Origin: Cyrtodaria siliqua | Lineage: Eukaryota; Mollusca; Bivalvia; Adapedonta; Hiatellidae | DNA: 64,000 nucleotides | NCBI GenBank assembly: GCA_037043455.1 | Contig: JAWPHD010001139.1 | Span: 111,001 to 175,000 of the forward strand | Reading direction: 5' to 3' | Shown here: positions 33,491 to 46,599 of the stretch, in pieces | How positions within the stretch are numbered: the stretch's first letter is position 1 | How the letters are laid out: every line of letters starts with the position of its first letter | Notes under the pieces: generated by a model | What the model was told of the DNA's origin: nothing | The model's database searches: none | The model's input: the letters and a program-made list of their open reading frames with translations, nothing else | Program-made: the position numbers and the translations under genes

Positions 33491-35260
33491 CCAAAAATAC
33501 TAAGACGGATACTACTTTTGACAAACAAAATAAAACAAGGTGTTCTGGACCAAACACCAAAAGATGTTGAACTATGAATCTCAAGAACTACGGGCTACAA
33601 ACCATCATAAGGCGTTATGTATCAATGTTAGTCGACGATTTATAGAATATTTGACATTCCTTAGATTAAAATGTAATTTTTATATGATAACAACTATGTC
33701 TATCGTCAGCATTTAATGCCATTTGTGTATCAGTTTCAAAAAATACCATTTGAAGAATAAAGGAAATCCTATAGGTGTGTGTTGTAAGAGATCTTAAATG
33801 GTAGTTGGGATAGTAATAACATCGAATTAAAGTACAATATGGCACAATCTTAACCAGGAACTGATATAGTACAATAATAACATGCATAATATTAACCGGC
33901 TTAACATATATATTGCATTAGGAGTCACTGGCACAGTTTGTTTTACAGAAATCCAATCATACTTCATGTTGTCCACAAAAAAATTGATTGTGCACTTGTA
34001 CATTCTGCAATCGTCTGTGCTGCTGTACATGAATGACACACCGTAATCGCTTCTAAATAATAAATAAAGTAACTATGACTTACACAATTAAGGCATTTAG
34101 TATACACTTTGAATTTCTTTCTTTTACATAGATTACAATACAACGTGGACCGCTTATTCCAGTCAATGTCGATGGTACGGACGAGAGCGTTAGCATGGAT
34201 TCGATATTGGGAGGTGAAACCACAACACACCGGGAAGAAAACCTACATGCTCAAGAACTCTTACTTACAATAAAGATTTTTAGACTTGTTGAATATTCGT
34301 AGAAAATCCTAGCTAAAAGTTGTAATATTCGGGCAGTTGTAGTAAAAAGTACAAACGCTGTATTTGTTTTTGTTTTATTTATATCGGTCAGTGTTAATTT
34401 ATAACTCATTGAAATTAAACATAACTCGTTGTATATGTACTTGGGGCACATGCCTATTCGTTGTATCGTGCATTTGGATAAATGAGTGCATGTTTATTAT
34501 TGAATTTATTAAACAAATGAGATAAAGTGTTACGTATGATGCGACGATGTGTCGAAGTTAAAATAAATTCAACATTAAAGTCCATATCCAGCCATTAAAG
34601 GTACAGGTAACAACAGATGCACACCGTTTATAAACCTACTGACGATGAGGTAGGTATAACTTACATATTTTGAGTGTCCAAACTATATAGACACAGTTTA
34701 AACGTATTTAACCAGCCAAACTATAACCCAAAACTGTAGCGTCGAATTAAGAGATACAGACTCATAATTCATTTTACGCACATTTAATCACGGGTATTTT
34801 AAGAACCCGTGAATATACCTATACTTTTAACGGCACATATACAGTATTATATGACCTGAATACCTGGATAGATTTCGGAAAAAAACGGGTTTGTAGTGTA
34901 ATTTTGCCGTTATTTGGCGTTAGTTTCTTTAAATAAGCACGAATTTCAGATTCTATTATTCTATTTATCACATATTAACTCCAAAAATGGCACATAAAGT
35001 ACATTATTTATGAAGAGTATATATTGTTGTCGTTTTATGATGTCGTATGTTTCGTATGATGATATCGTGTGTTGTCTCGGATTTCTCTCAACGAACCCAG
35101 CCACGGAAATGCCTCGTCTATTTCCGTTATGTTGCTATTGAAACGGTTACGTAAATCGACGAGGCAATACCGATGCACACTGAGCTGAAACGACCGAATG
35201 TTGATTCGATCTGTAATTACATATGTATTACACGAGTGTATTATGATTATATAAATATCA
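33491..35260. other. No gene identified
   Basis: AT-rich DNA. A minus frame 34230-33964 (88 residues) is Cys-rich (CNLCKRKKFKVYTKCLNC) but matches no zinc module I know. A lone ATTGAATTTATTAAAC tract near 34496 recalls the hairpin at 4985. Nothing else recognised. Confidence 0.4.
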
Positions 35261-35490
35261 CATTCATAAGAGGGTGATAGTAAGAATGTTCACCCTGAGG
35301 ATATGATTAGATATGATTAGATTATCGCCAGAGGCGAAGCCGAGAGTGATAACCAATATCCGAATGTTGAACATTCTTACTATCACCCTCTCATGAGAAT
35401 CTTCACCCTGAGGATATGATTAGATTATTATACAGAAATCCTCTCTTGCCAAAATAAGGTTCATTTTCAGTACAGATTTCACTTTGCTGG
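35261..35490. mobile_element. Inverted-repeat MITE-like element
   Basis: The arms 35261-35292 and 35368-35400 (AGGGTGATAGTAAGAATGTT) are inverted copies. TTCACCCTGAGGATATGATT occurs twice, inside and just outside. A related piece is at 28050. Confidence 0.75.
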
Positions 35491-37250
35491 ATACCCACTT
35501 CTTTTTTTCTCAAAAAAAACTTTTTTGCTGAATTTGCTATGAAAGTTATATCATTGGATTTGAAATAACTAAAGGAGGTTGGATGGAAAATGACGTAGTG
35601 CTGAGAATTTGTTTTTAATTGATATGTAAAGCTTATTTGGTATCATTTAGGTACACAATTATAAAATACGGTAGTTCGTCACACTTTTTTTTGCACTAGA
35701 CGTTTTAGAAGAAGGCACACGTTTTTAAATCCAGGATTTCACTGATAAGAGGTAAAATATAGTCAAATTGATGAACATTTTTCAAAACACACATTCATTT
35801 CATTACATTTATTGAAAAACAACGACTTATCTTTAATAATTTCAAAACATACACAAACAATTGTAATCCTCATTCATCTTTTTACTTTAAAAAGCAAAAA
35901 TACCCAACCCACATTTTAAAGAAATTTGTTTTGACTAAATGATAATTCAGGATAAGAAAAGAAGTATGTTCTAATGCTCAACTTTGTTTTAACACTTGCA
36001 TATAACAAGTTCCTATGACATTTCGTTCGTAACAAGTTAACAAATATATAGATCATCAGGCTTCTATTGATTTTTCATTAAAAATTCTTCATTTAAGCGC
36101 AATTTGTTGTTATTTTGACATTTTCACTGCAAAATACTCTACACACAATTTTGGCATGGAGATCGAATATAAAATATTTTCCACTATTTAACATGTTTAA
36201 AAAAAAAATATATTTCTATAGCAAACAGATCAATTCTATTCAGAACTACCCATACCCCCTTTTTTTCTTGATAAAAAAGAAAAGATCACAAATGACGGGA
36301 AATATGGGGGAAAAACCCATTGTTTTGCTAAAATTTGATTTGTTACCTTCTTAAATCCTACATTATATCCATAACTACTAGAATGAAAAATGAGAAACAA
36401 TAAGGTTGTCAAATAAAACTGATATAAAATATAAAATTCTTAAACTTGAAAATGTCAAAACTTGCCCAGCCAACATCTTTAATTAACTAAGAAAATGAGT
36501 GGTAGTTTACTGAAATCGGTAAATTAGTTTTGAAGTTATGACCAGTTAAATGCAGCAATTTCACCATACTGAGCCGATAACTTTGCCGGAACAATATGCA
36601 CACTAATGCGCATATAAGCTGGGCATGCGACAATTTGTTTACTATCACCCTGCGATATAACCATCGCTTAAGATAGTAAGAAATTAGACATTGATGTATA
36701 TGAGAATTTAGCATGGGCATTTTATGGGAGGTATAAATAGATACTGGCTTCATAACACACCTATATCACAACTTAAGCAATTTGTTTTTACTAACTGCGT
36801 CGAATTAACAAACTATTAAAATAGCAATTAATCAACATACATGTACATGCATTATATATCAGTCAAATGTATATCAATATCATACCTGCACTATCGATCC
36901 AGAAAACACACAACAGCACCGTAGCAAACCAAACTCCTTAAAAGTTGATGATATAATTATTTGAAATGTGTTTCATAGCGTTTGTATACACGTAAATATG
37001 ATTATGTATAATTAACAGAAAACATATTTTACATTCATTTTTATTAAGACCTTATTTGATATATTTGGGAATTACAAATTAAATAAAATATCTACCTCTT
37101 ATCATGATGAATGTTTATCTTAATCGCCTCTAAGCGGCAGTTACTTGTATAGGATAACATCGGCGGCCCATAACAATTGGGACATCACTGATAATGGCAA
37201 AATAGGAACCAAAGATAATTGGCGTTAGAAATAAGGACGACACGATATTG
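35491..37250. other. No gene identified
   Basis: Very AT-rich. Short frames at 36115-36354 and 36753-36487 show no domain. No array or mobile element recognised. Confidence 0.5.
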
Positions 37251-38239
37251 TACGAGGGTGCTTCAAAAAGTTCTGTCACTAGGCATATATCCTTTGAATA
37301 TTACACTGAGATAAAGTAGTGTATATATAGTACTACTGGGTTCGCTCTCTTAAATTCCACAACAAAAATGAAAAATTTCCGGTTATTTATACCCCTGAAT
37401 CACCTCCCCCTACCACACCTTTTGGATACTGGCATCTCTGAAAATGTCCTTGTTACAAAACGTTGTAAAAAATATTTGAATAATTCTATGTTTTTAAATT
37501 TTCTTGTACGCCATCTGTTGTTATTCGCTCATAATCCATGAAAATGATTTTTGAGAATTCGGAAAGATCTTGCTGCAAACCAGATATGAGTGAATGCATA
37601 TGCCTTAATTTTAGCAGAAATAACACTGATTTTCTTCATTTTTTTTACAGAAATGTTATAATATCTTTTAAATGTCGTAATTATTCTCATAGTATTAATA
37701 TGTTTTCATATTATTTTACAAATCCTGGTCCTTCAGTGTTTACATTTCATATTCAACACATTATTGTATAATTTGGTACAATGTTTAGTGAAAATATTGA
37801 TCTTCAAAAACGCTATTTCAGAAGACTGCCCTTCCATTTAATGTCCATTTATTGTTAAATTAATTTTACACGTTAGCTTAAAATGTTAATTTCTAAGACA
37901 ATGCCTTTTCATCTACCATGCTTAAATTCTAAATCTTGTAATGCACAGATATAACTGGTAATGTATGAGAAATTTCAAAGGTCTTTGACAAGCACTTAAA
38001 GAGAAACAGGCATTTAAAAAAGTAACAATTAACGTACCTGAAAAAAACTCAGGATGAAAATGCCTCAGTATGTATAAGTGATATGTATTAAATATTCACA
38101 CAAAAGATACAGCATTCATTTTACCATCAATGGAAGAGTATTGAAACTCTCGTTCATTTGATATCAAACATCAACACTCACAATGAGCACATAATTGTTA
38201 AAACGCGTTAGTGACAGAACTTATTGAATGACCCTCGTA
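37251..38239 (-). mobile_element. Mariner-like non-autonomous element, copy 3, complete
   Basis: About 989 bp with both termini: TACGAGGGTGCTTCAAAAAG...CTGTCAC at the left and GTGACAGAACTTATTGAATG...CTCGTA at the right. The minus-strand frame equivalent to 12348-12566 is recognisable but carries a stop after HFHGL. Opposite orientation to copy 2, same as copy 1. Confidence 0.88.
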
Positions 38240-38444
38240 ACAGTTCCGAATATAAACCCAAAGTTGCACTAACCAAATGTAATATTATACTATGCTAAAT
38301 ATTTACTTTCAGCAAAATATATCAAATACGTTGAATTGTTTTCTGCTTTGAAGTATCACCCTCATAGTAAACGTATTCGAAGCAAACTTCGACAAAACTC
38401 AAATAATATGAAAAGGTTTAAAACGGAGTTGTCGTGATACAGTC

Positions 38445-38510
38445 GGTTTTTGCGCACAATATGACTTATTTGTGTGTCTACGTGCCATAAAACACCATTT
38501 ATTCATTCAT
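38445..38510 (+). mobile_element. 66-bp 3' tail of a non-LTR insertion
   Basis: Ends in CCATTTATTCATTCATTC and is bracketed by a 13-bp exact target duplication TCGTGATACAGTC (38432-38444 and 38511-38523). It is a severely 5'-truncated SINE/LINE tail inserted next to or into the LINE relic. Confidence 0.75.
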
Positions 38511-38523
38511 TCGTGATACAGTC

Positions 38524-39465
38524 CGTACTGAGAAACCAGTTGTATGGAATGCCAAAGGCTATTTGAAACTTTTAGGGATAACATACAACTTAGATAAAGA
38601 CAACTTCGATTTTTTAAAACTGCTACCTCACTAAACTTACAAAAATCAAAAATCTATTGAATGATTGGTCCTTCCGAAATCTGACACTTATTGGGAATCA
38701 ACAGCTATAAAACACTCGCTCTTGCAATCATTATTGATTTTCTAACGATCCTTCCGGAACCACAAGAACATACATTTGATGAATGCAAAAATAACATATT
38801 GTCTAGTAAAAAGTATAAAATTAAACGAACAGCCATGATAAATCTGATTGAAAACCGTGGTTTAAAAGTTCCACATATTAAATCATGAAGCCAATTATTA
38901 AATCTTGTATGGGCAAAACTTATTTTAGATTATGAACATTCTCACCATGGAAACTCTTATTTTATATGACTAGCAATTTATCAGAACAGTTTCTGGTAAA
39001 ATGTAATGCAATCGTTGGCATTTGAAAACACCACAAATACATATACATGTATTTTATCATAACCTACATTTTATAATTCAAATATTACTTTAAGATTGTA
39101 AGCAAAAACGCAGTAATGTTCTTCATTAACGATCTTGTAAACAAACGGTGTGATTTGTTTGTCTTTTAATAATTTCTCAACTGAACACAATGCACACATT
39201 CCATTTATATCTTACTATGGCATAATTAATGCAGTCCATAATGAATGGAAATCATTTATTAGGAACACAACTAGAATTGAACATCCTTTAAACAAAAGTC
39301 AGCAAAAAAAGGCAAATCAAACGTTCTATGAAGATTATTCTTCATCGTATTTTGTTCAGCCATACCAAACGGTATCAAAGAAAATGTCAGAAACAGAACT
39401 ACGCACTTTTGTTGCAATAACTCACAAGAAACAGTTTCGCATTTACACTACTACGATTGCTTGAA
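38524..39465 (+). pseudogene. L1/Tx1-like LINE ORF2 relic
   Basis: Plus-strand pieces in changing frames: EKPVVWNAKGYLKLLGI, NLDKDNFDFL, NDWSFRNLTLIGNQQL, then the open frame 38691-38888 with LTILPEPQEHTF and KRTAMINLIENRGLKVPHI. Next come WAKLILDYEH and the frame 39150-39464 with FISYYGIINAVHNEWKSF and SSYFVQPYQTVSKKMSE. This order matches the region after the RT palm in L1/Tx1-clade ORF2. The catalytic RT, endonuclease and 3' end are not visible. Several frameshifts make it inactive. Confidence 0.8.
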
Positions 39466-40544
39466 CAAATTGACAATCTTAAGTTTGTGGTATTTCTATT
39501 GAACTAAGACCCGAGGAAGTCCTCCTAGGTTTTAAACAGCATGAAATCAATAGGTCTTAAATTAGTTATTAATATGGGTTTTCTTGTCTATAAAATTTCA
39601 TTAAACATCTGAAAAGATATAAACATCTTGAGAATTGTTACGATCGTTTGTGTACCCTATGCCAAAACCTAATGCTATAAAGGTTGATAGAACATAGAAA
39701 GCAAACTCTTTAAATTACCATCTCCAATCAATGAACATTTCCCTCTTATCATTATATATTATATATATTATAATGGCATTTAGAAAAATGAGTTGCCTTC
39801 CGTTCTTCGGTAAATCAATGTGTCTTTGAACATTTCGAACAACCCTCGTACACGGTGAGAAGTATGCGGCACATGTTCTACTGTACTATAACTGGTTCCA
39901 CACAATCTTAGTAGATTTACAATAATAACTTAAGTTACGAGATAATGTTTCAACTCATCTCTTAGATCTACTTATACTGGAAACGTTAGTTATGCTGTGA
40001 ACTCGTAATCAATTAAATCACTCATTAACACGTCAAATGAACCCCGATAGTAACGATATACGCCAAGCTAATTGGAAGAAATATATCGTTATTAGAACTA
40101 CAACGTGCCGGCGATAGAACATAGTGTATATGCTGATGATGTGTTTTAATCATGCCTGGTTCAGCTCTTTACATTGTATATACGCTGCCGCCCATTTGAT
40201 TGTTAAAGAAGCTCTCCCGCCAACAACAGCCAAATTGTACAACTTGTGTACACCGTTTCTAAACCTACGGATAAAGAGGTATATATTTAACTTACATATT
40301 ATGACAATCCCAACTTTGTAGACACAACATAAACATCTTTAACCAGTCAAGTCAAACGAATTATACGCGTCTTAATCACAGTCATTTTTAGAACTCTGCA
40401 ATAAACCTTTAATTTAAATCGACATAGGTACATTATTATATGATATGGAACCTGAAGAGAGTTTTGATCAACGTTCTTGTAGTGTAATTTTGCCTTTATT
40501 TAAAGGGTTAGTTTTTTTAATGGGTTTGGGTATGCCATGCTCTG
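39466..40544. other. No gene identified
   Basis: AT-rich DNA with a short palindromic TATATATTATATATATTATA tract near 39760. No exon recognised. Confidence 0.5.
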
Positions 40545-42433
40545 TGTAATTGCTTACACTGCTCACAGTTCACCGTAAATACTGCGTATAGTTCACAGTC
40601 AGTGGATACTGTCTACAGTTAACAGTGGATACTGCCTACAGTTCACCGTGAATATTGCGTACAGTTCACAGTGGATACTGCTTGCAGTTTGCAGATGATA
40701 ATGCTTACAGTTCACAGTGGATACTGCTTACAGCTAACAGTGGATCCTGCTTAAGTTTCACAATGAATACTGCCTAGAGTTCACAGTGGATAATGTTTAC
40801 AATGTAAAGTGTATACTGCCTACAGTTCACAGTGTATACTGTTTACACTTCACAGTGGATACTGCTTCACAGTGGATACTGCTTCTAGTTCAAGTGGATA
40901 CTGCCTAAAATTTACAGTGGAAAGTGCATACATTTCACAGCGGATACTGCCTATAGTTCACAGTGGATGCTGCCTAGAGTTCAGTGGATACTGCTTACGG
41001 TTCAAAGTGGATACTGACTATATTAAATAGTTGATACAGTTCACAGTGGATATGGCTTACAGTTCACAGTAGATACTGCTTAAAGTTCACAGTTGATATT
41101 GCCTACAGTTCACAGGGGATACTGCCTACAGTTCACATTGGATACTGCCTACAGTTCACATTGGATACTGCTTAAAGTTATCAATTCATACTGCCTACAG
41201 TTCACAGTGGATACTGTCTACAGTTCACAGTGGATATTGCTTACAGTTCACAGTGAAGACGTCTAAAGTTCACAGTGGATACTGCCTACAATTCACAATG
41301 GATACTGCCTACATTTCACAGTGGATACTGCTTATAGTTCACAGTAAATACTGTTTGCAGTTCACAGTGTATACTGCCTACAGTTTACAGTATATACTGC
41401 TTACAGTTCACATTGGATACTGCCTACAACTAATAGAGGATACTGCTAACAGTTCACAGTGGATACTCCTTACAGTTCACATTGAATACTGCCTACAATT
41501 CAGTGGTTCGCAATGGATATAGCCTGCAGTTAATAGTTGATACTGCTTACAATTCACAGTAGACACAGCCTACAGTTCACAGTGGATACTTAGTACAGCT
41601 AACAGTGGATAGGCCTACAGTTCACCGTGGATACTGACTACAGTTCATAGTGAATACTGCCTACAATTCACCGTGGATACTGCCTACAGTTAACAGTAGA
41701 TACTACTTAAAGTTCACAGTGGATATTTCCTACAGGTCACAATGTATACTGCCTACATTTCACAGTGAATACAGCCTACATTTCACAGTGGATACTGCTT
41801 ACCGTGCATAGTGGATACTGCCTACAGTTCACAATGAGTACTGCTTACATTCACAGTGGATACTGCCTATAGTTGATAGTGGATACTGCTTAAAATTCAC
41901 AGTTTATGCTGCCTAGAATTCACAGTGGATACTGCCTAAAGTTCACAGTGGATACTGCCTACAGTTCATAGTCGATACTGCATACAGTTCACAGTGGTTA
42001 CTGCGTACAGTTCACAGTGATACTGCGTATAGTTCACAGTGGATACAGCATACAGTTTACAGTGAATACTGCCTACATTTTTCAGTGGATACTGTTTACA
42101 GTTCACAGTGGATACTGCCTACAGTTCACAGTGGATACAGCCTACAGTTTACAGTGAATACTGCCTACATTTTTCAGTGGATACTGCTTACAGTTCACAG
42201 TGAAAACTGCTGCTTACAGTTCAATGTGGATACTACCTACAGTTCACAGTTGATACTGCTTACAGTTCACAGTGTATACTGCCTACAGTTAATAGTGGAT
42301 GCTGCCTAGAGTCCAGTGGATACAGCTTACTGTTCAGAGTTGATACTGACTATATTAAATAGTTGATTCTGCTTACAATTCACAGTGGATACTGAGTACA
42401 GTTCACAGTGGATACTGCCTACAGTTCACAGTG
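40545..42433 (+). repeat. 23-bp minisatellite, left block
   Basis: About 80 imperfect copies of CAGTTCACAGTGGATACTGC plus CTA. Every short frame here (YCLQFTVDTAYSSQWIL type) is array translation. Confidence 0.97.
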
Positions 42434-42841
42434 AATTGAATTGGTTTTTAAGGCGCACCAACAAATGAAAAGGTTATATGGCGCCTGACAGGCATGAACA
42501 TGCCAGGCTCATCTTCCATGTACATCGAGATAAAATATTGAAAATGGGCCTAGAACCTTCTCACCCTGAACTGCAGAGTTGCTGCAAATTCGATCGTAGA
42601 AACTCCATTTAAGCTGGAGCCACATTTATTGTTTTTCTGCCACTGCTCTTTTGATGCGAGCGAGATAGTACCTGAAACAATGCAGAGATCATGATAAAGA
42701 CCTTTAATGAACGTGAACAAAAAGTGTTAAAATGAACATGAATTTGGGGGGATTCTACCCCTCTGCCTACCCTCCAAACGCACCTGCAGTGGCCCTATTC
42801 TTTGCCCCGTGACAAACGGGCACCCGGGAACCACACAGGGC
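42434..42841 (-). mobile_element. 408-bp insertion splitting the 23-bp array
   Basis: The array is interrupted exactly, with CAGTTCACAGTG present on both sides (42422-42433 and 42842-42853), consistent with a 12-bp target duplication. The left end AATTGAATTGGTTTTTAAGG resembles the tail of the SINE at 25583, so it is probably a SINE-like element read on the minus strand. I find no clear tRNA head at its right end. Confidence 0.7.
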
Positions 42842-44085
42842 CAGTTCACAGTGGATACTGCCCACAGTTCATAGGGAATACTGCCTACATTTCACAATGG
42901 ATACTGCCTACAGTTAATAGTGGATACTGCTTACAGATCACAGTGGATACTGCTTACAGATCACAGTGGATACTGCTTACATTTCACAGTGTATACTGCG
43001 TACAGTTCACAGTGGATACTGCTTACTATTCACAGTGGATACTGCCTTGTGTTCACAGTGAATAATGTCTACAGTTAACAGTGGATACTTCCTACAGTTC
43101 ACATTGGATACTGCCTAAATTTCACAGTGGGCACTGCTTACAGTTCACAGCGAATACTGTTTACAGTTCATAGTCTATATTGCTTACTTTTCACAGAGGA
43201 TATTGACTACAGTTCACATTGGATACTGCCTACTCTCCACAGTGGATACTGCCTACAGTTCACAGTGGATACTGCTTACTATTCACAGTGGATACTGCCT
43301 AGTGTTCACAGTGAATAATGTCTACAGTTAACAGTGGATACTTCCTACAGTTCACATTGGATACTGCCTAAATTTCACAGTGGGTAATGCTTACAGTTCA
43401 CAGCGAATACTGTTTACTGTTCATAGTGGATACTGCTGCTTACAGTTCACAGTGGATACTGCCTCCAGTTCACAGTGGATACTGCTTACAGTTCACAGTG
43501 GATACCGCCTACAGTTAATAGAGTATACTGCTTACCGTTCACAGTGTCATTTGCTTACAGTTCACAGTGGATACAGCCTACATTGCAGTGGATACTCATT
43601 ACGGTTCATGGTGGATACTGCATACAATTAATAGTTGATACTGCTTATAGTTCGCAGTGGAATTAGCCTACAGTTCACAGTTGATACTGCCTACAGTTCA
43701 CAGTGGATACTGCCTACAGTTAACAGTGAATACTGCCTACAGATCACAGTGGATACTGCCTACATTTAATAGTGGATACTGCCTACAGTTCACAGTGGAT
43801 ATTGCCTATAGTTCACAGTGGATACTGCTTACAGTTCACAGTGAATACTGCCTATAGTTCACAGTGGATACTGCCGACAGTTCACCGTGGATACTTATTA
43901 CAGTTCACAGTGGATACTGCCTACAATTAGTAGTGGATACTGCTTACAGTTCACAGTGAATACAGCCTATAGTTCGCAGTGGATACTGCCTACAATTCAC
44001 AGTGGATACTGCTTACAGTTCAAAGTGGTTACTATCTACAGTTCAAAGTGAATACTGCCTACATTTAATAGTGGATACTGCGTTT
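42842..44085 (+). repeat. 23-bp minisatellite, right block
   Basis: About 54 further copies. A longer duplication inside it (about 43020-43160 resembling 43260-43400) shows local amplification of multi-unit blocks. Confidence 0.97.
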
Positions 44086-44530
44086 TAGAGGCAGAACACC
44101 GAGCTCTCTATTTACCATTACATGAGGAGTAGAGTTTTTGTTAAAAGTAAGTAACATTTGCAAGTATTTGAAATGAAACTGGTTAATAATATTTACATTA
44201 CCAATACCCCATACTTCAGACCCATGCAATAACACAGGGCAAACCATTGTATCAAACAAATGTAAATGCAAGTCTAAGCATAGATTTCTAGCCATTTTAA
44301 TGACAGAATACAAAGGTTTTCTGGCTTGTCACATAACTATTTCTTAGTTTTGTTAAATGTTCCATTCAAATTAAACTTTTCACCAAGGTAACTAAAATCA
44401 TTAACAACATCAGGTTTTATATTATTGTAAAAAAAAATGTCGGAATAATTTTAAATTTGCCCTTAGAGAAAACACATTTGCCTTTAGAGAAAAATTACAA
44501 CTTTAGTCTTAGCTGCATTAACATCTAAGT
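44086..44530 (-). pseudogene. LINE RT relic (thumb and connection region)
   Basis: Minus-strand pieces: DVNAAKTKVVIF, VVNDFSYLGEKFNLNGTFNK, then the frame ending near 44078 with MYSVIKMARNLCLDLHLHLF, PVLLHGSEVWG and STPHVMVNRELGVLPL. The KTK-VV-F, FSYLG, LL-GSEVWG and ELGVLPL series is the familiar region after the RT active site in mollusc LINEs. Frameshifts and stops are present. The 3' side breaks off at the 23-bp minisatellite. Confidence 0.8.
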
Positions 44531-44857
44531 ACCACAATAAAAACGCATGACCAGTAGCCCACTCCTGTCATTATTTTGGGTCATGCCACGTCGACGCCTA
44601 AAATTCGGTAAGTTCAACATCTTGACATTTTGTTTGCTAGAAAAAAACAGCACAGAAGATAGTGTTAACTTAGCTGTTGCATCTATGTAAACAGTAAGGC
44701 AGCTAGCCACACTGTTTGATGTATGATTTGCGTTGCATGTTTGTTATTTACAATACAGATGAAGGTTTCATCACTGCTTTCATGTAAATTAACTATAGAT
44801 GGATCAATCGGCTAAATGGCTTGAAATTTTTGAAGATAACTTCGATTTTGAATGCAT
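44531..44857. other. No gene identified
   Basis: Between the LINE relic and the MITE. The minus frame 44710-44525 (61 residues) has no domain. Confidence 0.45.
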
Positions 44858-45057
44858 ATTCGTTTTGGTGGGAATCTGACGCGCATCATGGTAGTATGAC
44901 GTAACCAATATGTGACTTTCGATGTGCATTCGGGTAATTGCTTCGAATAAGAGTACGAGATGTATCAAATTTGGACAACGCGAATGTATCTAGAAGTTTT
45001 CCATATTGGTTACGTCATACTAGCATGACGCGACTTAGATCCCGCCAAATCGAATTT
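44858..45057. mobile_element. 200-bp MITE with ~55-bp terminal inverted repeats
   Basis: Left arm 44858-44912 and right arm 45002-45057 are inverted copies with perfect inner cores (TAGTATGACGTAACCAATAT / ATATTGGTTACGTCATACTA) and diverged outer parts (ATTCGTTTTGGTGGGA / CCCGCCAAATCGAATT). It abuts the LINE 3' end at 45058. Confidence 0.85.
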
Positions 45058-45440
45058 AACGGCCCTATAACATGAGTTATTTAGTATTAACAATAGAGTA
45101 TTAGACATGTTAGAAAGATTTAAATCAAGTGTTGGAGGAACTAAATTGTAATCGTAATTTAAAACTGCCTCTATCATTTGTAGATAGTACATTTTCACAA
45201 CAAATCTCAACATAACATAAGTATACGTTTACATTTTTACTTGGGTATATTCAATATTTGCTTTATAAATTCACACGCTTTTATAAATGTGTTGAATTCA
45301 TAATGTTGCAAAATGTATGTATATTCGGCTTTTTCAAAAATGTCTTTCGTAACATACAAAGTGTTTTACATTTTAAAAGGTAATGGTATTCATCTTCTAT
45401 ATCTTCATTACATAAAGTCCAAACTCTGATAATCAATAGC
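45058..45440 (-). pseudogene. LINE C-terminus and 3' UTR relic
   Basis: From 45440 downward: RVWTLCNEDIEDEYHYLLKC, a zinc-knuckle-like C-terminal motif, then LRKTFLKKPNIHTFCNIMNS and, after one frameshift, KACEFIKQILNIPK followed by a stop near 45246. The remaining ~185 bp look like its 3' UTR, ending in CATGTTATAGGGCCG. It is a second LINE fragment, not the continuation of 44086-44530, because the order along the strand is reversed. Confidence 0.75.
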
Positions 45441-45459
45441 ATTGCTATCCATACGTAAT

Positions 45460-45700
45460 CAATACAACTGATCAATCCACCCATCAAAAATATATTGAGG
45501 GGATTATGTACTCTCAACAAACAAAAACTGTTGATGGGATTTTGTCCTCCCATCAAAAACTTATTCCTGAGATTATGTCATAGCTGCAAAAATAGGTGAG
45601 GGGATTTTGTCCAACCTGCAAAGAAATGCTGAGGGGATTTTTTCCTAGTTGTTAAACATGGGCAGAGGGGATTTGGTACCGAGGGGATTTTGTTCTACAC
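45460..45700 (+). repeat. Degenerate GAGGGGATTTTGTCC repeat
   Basis: Five to six units of ~45-50 bp built around TGAGGGGATTTTGTCC, with CCCATCAAAAA between early units. Confidence 0.7.
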
Positions 45701-46074
45701 TCGTATTTGCTGACCCATCCTGGCGTCCCCTCCCCTCAACCAGCAGCTAAAAAAGGGATGAGAATTGATTTTGTTTATGAAAAAAAAGTGCACCTGAACA
45801 CCGTCCAACGCCAACCCCTTTTAATAATGAATGGCTGACGAATTAGGGTTTAGGTGGGCAGTATGCATCATTTATAGGTGTAAGTAGAAATCAACAAAAC
45901 AACAAAGCAATATGTAAACAAGTCGGGTTTCTCGTGGTGGTGCGGGTGCGCAGGGCTGGTGGTGGGGCTGAGTGGGTGGGTGTGGTGTGGTGATGGGGGT
46001 GGTAGTGATTATAGGTGTAAGAATAAATAAGCAAAACAACACAGAAATATGTAAAATAATAAAATGGTTATAAG
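45701..46074. repeat. G-rich GTGGTGG minisatellite remnant
   Basis: The 45880-46060 part contains AACAAAACAACA...ATATGTAAA and GGTGGTGGGGCTGAGTGGGT, related to the arrays at 48080 and 58800. Confidence 0.6.
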
Positions 46075-46530
46075 ACGGTAGCGCTTGATATTTGTCTTTA
46101 ATCTTGTCTTGTCGTACACTTAACGGCTTGTTCTCTTATTGCTCTGGCTTATGCATCTGGGCTTTTATTTTTTTATATTATATATATGTGATCATTTATG
46201 TGTTTTACTTATTTTGCCTATTAATGGTGTCTTGTTTGTTAGAGATTATTACCTGCCGGTGATATCTTTATTTACACTGTCCCGTTTACTGGGATGACAA
46301 TAGGGTAAGAATGAGGTTTGGTGCACCCTAGAACCTGGTTAAAACCCCAGCTACCTTTTTTGCCACTGAACGTTCCAAGGCGGTAGCCATATTGTCCAAA
46401 TGTGTTTGTGATGTCTTATCTTGCCGTTTATTTATTTCAAAGTTGTTCTTTGTTTCTGTGCGTGTTTGTGGTTAAATGTCGTCCTTGAATGCTACTTTTC
46501 CTGTTCGATTTGTATCTACTGTTGGTGGTA
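46075..46530 (+). mobile_element. Retroelement family R, copy III (3' tail only)
   Basis: Starts at ACGGTAGCGCTTGATATTTG and runs to CTTTTCCTGTTCGATTTGTA. It carries the family landmarks ACACTGTCCCGTTTACTGGG and GCCACTGAACGTTCCAAGGC. No coding part remains. Confidence 0.7.
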
Positions 46531-46599
46531 GGTTAGTGGCGGAGGTAGGGTTATAGATGTAAGAATAAATAAATGTAACAGCACAGATGTTTAAAACTT

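Noticed and set aside
33964..34230. Cys-rich 88-residue minus frame as a zinc-binding protein
   Set aside because: Cys spacing fits no known module, and overlapping frames on the same strand are equally open.
40809..43857. Many 60-90 residue open frames rich in YCLQFTVDTAY
   Set aside because: They are translations of the 23-bp minisatellite.
44065..45556. A single LINE spanning both RT fragments
   Set aside because: On the minus strand the C-terminal fragment lies upstream of the RT fragment, the wrong order for one element.
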